A program made the position numbers and the translations under genes. From an uncultured Clostridia bacterium (GTDB lineage Bacteria > Bacillota > Clostridia > TANB77 > CAG-508): a DNA stretch of 7,868 nucleotides. Of the stretch, positions 6,445 to 7,868 are shown one piece after another; position 1 is the first letter of the stretch, and each line of letters begins with the position of its first letter. Under the pieces are notes generated by a model that worked only from the letters and a program-made list of their open reading frames with translations, did not search any database and had not been told where the DNA came from. The DNA is taken from NCBI GenBank assembly GCA_934122385.1, contig CAKOWP010000050.1, positions 1 to 7,868 of the forward strand, written 5' to 3'.

Positions 6445-6951
6445 TTAAACTAGCCCTTTAAGCAAATGTGCAACTATCTTCTTTTCTTCTAAATTAATTT
6501 CTTTAATTACATTAGATATTGCAGGCAATAATAATTGTTTTCCAAGTTCGTCTTTTACAACATATATGTCACAACTTCCACTATTAAAAACATCATCCAA
6601 TTTTCCAAGCAATTTACCTTCATCAGAATAAACATCTAATCCAATTAAATCAACAATATAATATGTACCTTCTTCAAGTTCAGGTTCATCTTGTCTATTA
6701 ACTTTTAAATATGAATTACGCAACAATTCTGCATCTTCCACTCTGTTTATCCCTTTGAATTTAATTAATACCATATCTTTATGATATTTTACTTCTTCAA
6801 TTTCATATTGTTTTTTAGTTTTATTTGATTCAACATATACTTTTTCTAAGTCATCAAATTTGGTTATATCATCTGTAAAAGGTTTGACCTTGACCATTCC
6901 TTTTATTCCAAATGTATTAACTATTTGACCTATTTCTAAAAATTCTTGCAT
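6445..6951 (-). CDS. rimM: 16S rRNA processing / ribosome maturation factor RimM
   Basis: RimM binds S19 and assists late maturation of the 30S head. The 168-residue length is normal for the family. The N-terminal RimM beta-barrel (about 1-85) shows LEIGQIVNTFGIKGMVKVKPFTD with the expected GIKG turn. The PRC-barrel domain (about 92-168) shows EGTYYIVDLIGLDVY, GKLLGKLDDVFNSGSCDIYVV, LLLPAISNVIKEINLEEKKI and an L-KGLV end. The ATG at 6951 is preceded by AAGGAAA. It sits between khpA and trmD, its usual neighbourhood, and is cotranscribed with them. Confidence 0.97.
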   Translation of the reverse strand: MQEFLEIGQIVNTFGIKGMVKVKPFTDDITKFDDLEKVYVESNKTKKQYEIEEVKYHKDMVLIKFKGINRVEDAELLRNSYLKVNRQDEPELEEGTYYIVDLIGLDVYSDEGKLLGKLDDVFNSGSCDIYVVKDELGKQLLLPAISNVIKEINLEEKKIVAHLLKGLV

Positions 6952-6977
6952 TAAACTATTTCCTTTTTTATAAATTT

Positions 6978-7033
6978 AAATTTGGAAAAATTGTTATTTG
7001 GCTTATGCCAAATGGCAATTATTTTTCAAATTT
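6978..7033 (-). other. Long imperfect hairpin filling the khpA-rimM gap
   Basis: Immediately after the khpA stop the minus-strand RNA can fold into a perfect 7-bp inner stem ATTTGGC/GCCAAAT with a four-base loop. This is extended across a 2x2 internal loop by AATTG/CAATT and, with small bulges, by outer arms AAATTTG and CCAAATTT. A short T run (CAATTTTTCC) lies in the 3' arm, so partial termination is possible. Confidence 0.6.
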
Positions 7034-7264
7034 CTAATCAATAAATTCTACAGAAACTTTCTTATGTTCTCTAGCACCAACTGATTTTGCAACAGTTCTT
7101 ATAGATTTTGCAAGTCTTCCTTGTTTACCAATTACTCTACCCATATCTTCATTTGCAACTTTTACTTCAAATACTACAGATTTTTCATCTTGTTTTTCAG
7201 TTATTTCAACTGCATCTTTGTTATCAACAAGATTTAAAATTATAGTTTCAATAATTTCTTTCAT
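7034..7264 (-). CDS. khpA: KH-domain RNA-binding protein KhpA
   Basis: This 76-residue protein is a single KH domain with the RNA-gripping loop GRVIGKQGR (GKQG at 46-49) followed by LAKSIRTVAKSVGA. The KhpA family binds RNA, usually with KhpB/Jag, and affects cell size and translation in Gram-positives; cytoplasmic. I chose the ATG at 7264 rather than the upstream GTG at 7282, because AAAGGA, nine bases before the ATG, is a good ribosome binding site and would otherwise be coding. It sits between rpsP and rimM, the classical place for this gene. Confidence 0.95.
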   Translation of the reverse strand: MKEIIETIILNLVDNKDAVEITEKQDEKSVVFEVKVANEDMGRVIGKQGRLAKSIRTVAKSVGAREHKKVSVEFID

Positions 7265-7293
7265 AGCTAAATATCCTTTCACTACGCTTCAAT

Positions 7294-7314
7294 TTGTTAT
7301 TACTCTAATAACAA
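7294..7314 (-). other. Perfect hairpin between rpsP and khpA
   Basis: A perfect 9-bp stem TTGTTATTA/TAATAACAA closes a three-base GAG loop on the minus-strand mRNA. No T-run follows, so it is not a terminator. It may be an mRNA stability or processing element between S16 and KhpA. Confidence 0.55.
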
Positions 7315-7322
7315 TAACAAAA

Positions 7323-7559
7323 TTATTTTGCTGCATTTTCGATTAATTTTTTAACAGTATCTGTTGGTTTTGCACCATTTTTAATCCATTGTGCAACTTT
7401 TTCTTGATCTAAAACTATTGTAGATGGTTCTGTCATTGGGTTGTATGTTCCTATTTTTTCGATTATTTTACCATCTCTTGGAGATTTAGAATCAGCAACT
7501 ACTATATGATAGAAAGGAGCTTTTTTCTTTCCTTCTCTTTGTAATCTGATTTTTACCAT
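7323..7559 (-). CDS. rpsP: 30S ribosomal protein S16
   Basis: The 78 residues match bacterial S16, a 30S assembly protein. Clear signatures are VKIRLQREGKKKAPFYHIVVADS, SPRDGKIIEKIGTYNP and the second-half VAQWIKNGAKPTDTVKKLI. Length is at the short end of the family (about 80-90), with no long tail. The ATG at 7559 has a strong AGGAGGTG site (7568-7575) eight bases upstream. The gene follows ffh, but a 161-bp inverted-repeat element lies between them and ends ten bases from this ribosome binding site, so expression of S16 relative to Ffh may be altered. Confidence 0.97.
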   Translation of the reverse strand: MVKIRLQREGKKKAPFYHIVVADSKSPRDGKIIEKIGTYNPMTEPSTIVLDQEKVAQWIKNGAKPTDTVKKLIENAAK

Positions 7560-7584
7560 TTTGATTTCACCTCCTAAATTTCTA

Positions 7585-7745
7585 TTCGACCATTGGGGAC
7601 GTTCTTAAATTGGTTGACGACCACTAGGACGTTCTTAATTTGATCAAATTTTATATATTATATTTATTCTATTATTACTATTTCATCCAGTCTAAGAACG
7701 TCCTAGTGGTCGTCAACCAATTTAAGAACGTCCCCGATGGTCGAA
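7585..7745. repeat. Large inverted repeat with nested tandem units (REP/MITE-like element)
   Basis: Two 53-bp arms (7585-7637 and 7693-7745) are complementary at 52 of 53 positions; the exception is 7594 against 7736 (T-G read as plus-strand RNA, A-C on the operon's minus strand). A 55-bp AT-rich centre (7638-7692) separates them. Within each arm the 11-bp core GGACGTTCTTA occurs twice, 30 bp apart (7597-7607 and 7627-7637; reverse complement at 7693-7703 and 7723-7733), each preceded by CGACCA. The arms are far richer in G and C than their surroundings, a sign of foreign origin. No coding capacity or clear target-site duplication is seen. It would be transcribed as one very stable hairpin between ffh and rpsP. 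It recalls REP-type sequences moved by IS200-like Y1 transposases, but no transposase is in the window. Confidence 0.9.
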
Positions 7746-7760
7746 ATCCAAAGTTAATAA

Positions 7761-7868
7761 CTATATTTTAAAATTTTTCAAAGCATTTTCATCAATACCA
7801 TTCATAAATTTTTTCATTCCACCTTTACTCTTCATTTGTTTCATCATTTTTTGTGTCATTTCATAAGA
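7761..7868 (-). CDS. ffh: Signal recognition particle GTPase Ffh, last 35 residues (runs off right edge)
   Basis: The frame from the window edge to a TAG at 7761-7763 encodes 35 residues rich in Met and Lys: EMTQKMMKQMKSKGGMKKFM and then an NGIDENALKNFKI end. This matches the C-terminal end of the Ffh M domain, which binds 4.5S/6S SRP RNA and signal peptides. The GTPase (NG) domain lies outside the window. The position directly upstream of rpsP-khpA-rimM-trmD-rplS is the standard Firmicute arrangement and supports the call. The KFMNGIDENALKNFKI tail is a little longer than the usual short basic end. Confidence 0.85.
   Translation of the reverse strand, partial: SYEMTQKMMKQMKSKGGMKKFMNGIDENALKNFKI

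Noticed and set aside
7265..7282. KhpA start at GTG 7282
   Set aside because: The extra six codons contain the ribosome binding site AAAGGA for the ATG at 7264.
7638..7692. A promoter for rpsP in the centre of the inverted repeat
   Set aside because: A TATAAT occurs on the minus strand, but at 16-19 bases upstream no sequence resembles TTGACA and there is no TGn extension; in such AT-rich sequence this is expected by chance.
7585..7745. CRISPR array reading of the repeated 11-bp cores
   Set aside because: There are only four short cores, arranged as two direct and two inverted copies, with no unique spacers of even length and no cas genes nearby.
7585..7745. Intrinsic terminator of ffh
   Set aside because: The arms are far longer than terminator stems and the minus-strand sequence after the 3' arm has no T-run before the rpsP ribosome binding site.

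Overview
The window is strongly AT-rich and uses the standard genetic code: UGG encodes the many tryptophans, and TAA, TAG and TGA all occur as stops. Gram-positive Shine-Dalgarno sites, sigma-A-type promoters and U-tract hairpin terminators are plain to see. With the gene order ffh-rpsP-khpA-rimM-trmD-rplS, this points to a low-GC Firmicute, most likely an uncultured gut-type member of the Clostridia. Species cannot be fixed from sequence alone.

Right part (about 5052-7868, all minus strand): the conserved operon for protein export and ribosome maturation. In transcription order it holds the 3' end of ffh (SRP GTPase), rpsP (S16), khpA (KH RNA-binding protein), rimM (30S maturation), trmD (tRNA m1G37 methyltransferase) and rplS (L19), closed by a strong intrinsic terminator. 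Every intergenic junction of this operon contains a hairpin. The most striking lies between ffh and rpsP: a pair of 53-bp arms, 52 of 53 positions complementary, each built from two tandem related units. It looks like a REP/MITE-type insertion inside a housekeeping operon.

Middle (about 3850-5050): a short minus-strand gene resembling only the C-terminal tail of Rpn-type PD-(D/E)XK nuclease/transposase proteins, behind a perfect-consensus promoter that leaves almost no 5' leader, and a plus-strand HD-domain phosphohydrolase gene with its own promoter. These two convergent genes share one terminator hairpin. The HD gene diverges from the exported-protein operon on its left.

Left part (1-3880, minus strand): a two-gene operon for exported proteins, with promoter, genes 24 nt apart, and terminator. 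The first gene encodes a 220-aa secreted protein. The second encodes a 731-aa membrane-anchored protein with three copies of a WIPRY/PEAF/GYWLxKYQLS module alternating with two Fn3-like spacers. From remembered family motifs, the two proteins look like the C-terminal and N-terminal halves of one SUMF1/FGE-like (C-type-lectin-fold) domain, split between adjacent genes with the N-terminal half triplicated. This is the best candidate here for an undescribed system. Beyond the terminator, a further gene with its own promoter runs off the left edge; its product is an unrecognised acidic, lysine/glutamate-rich protein.
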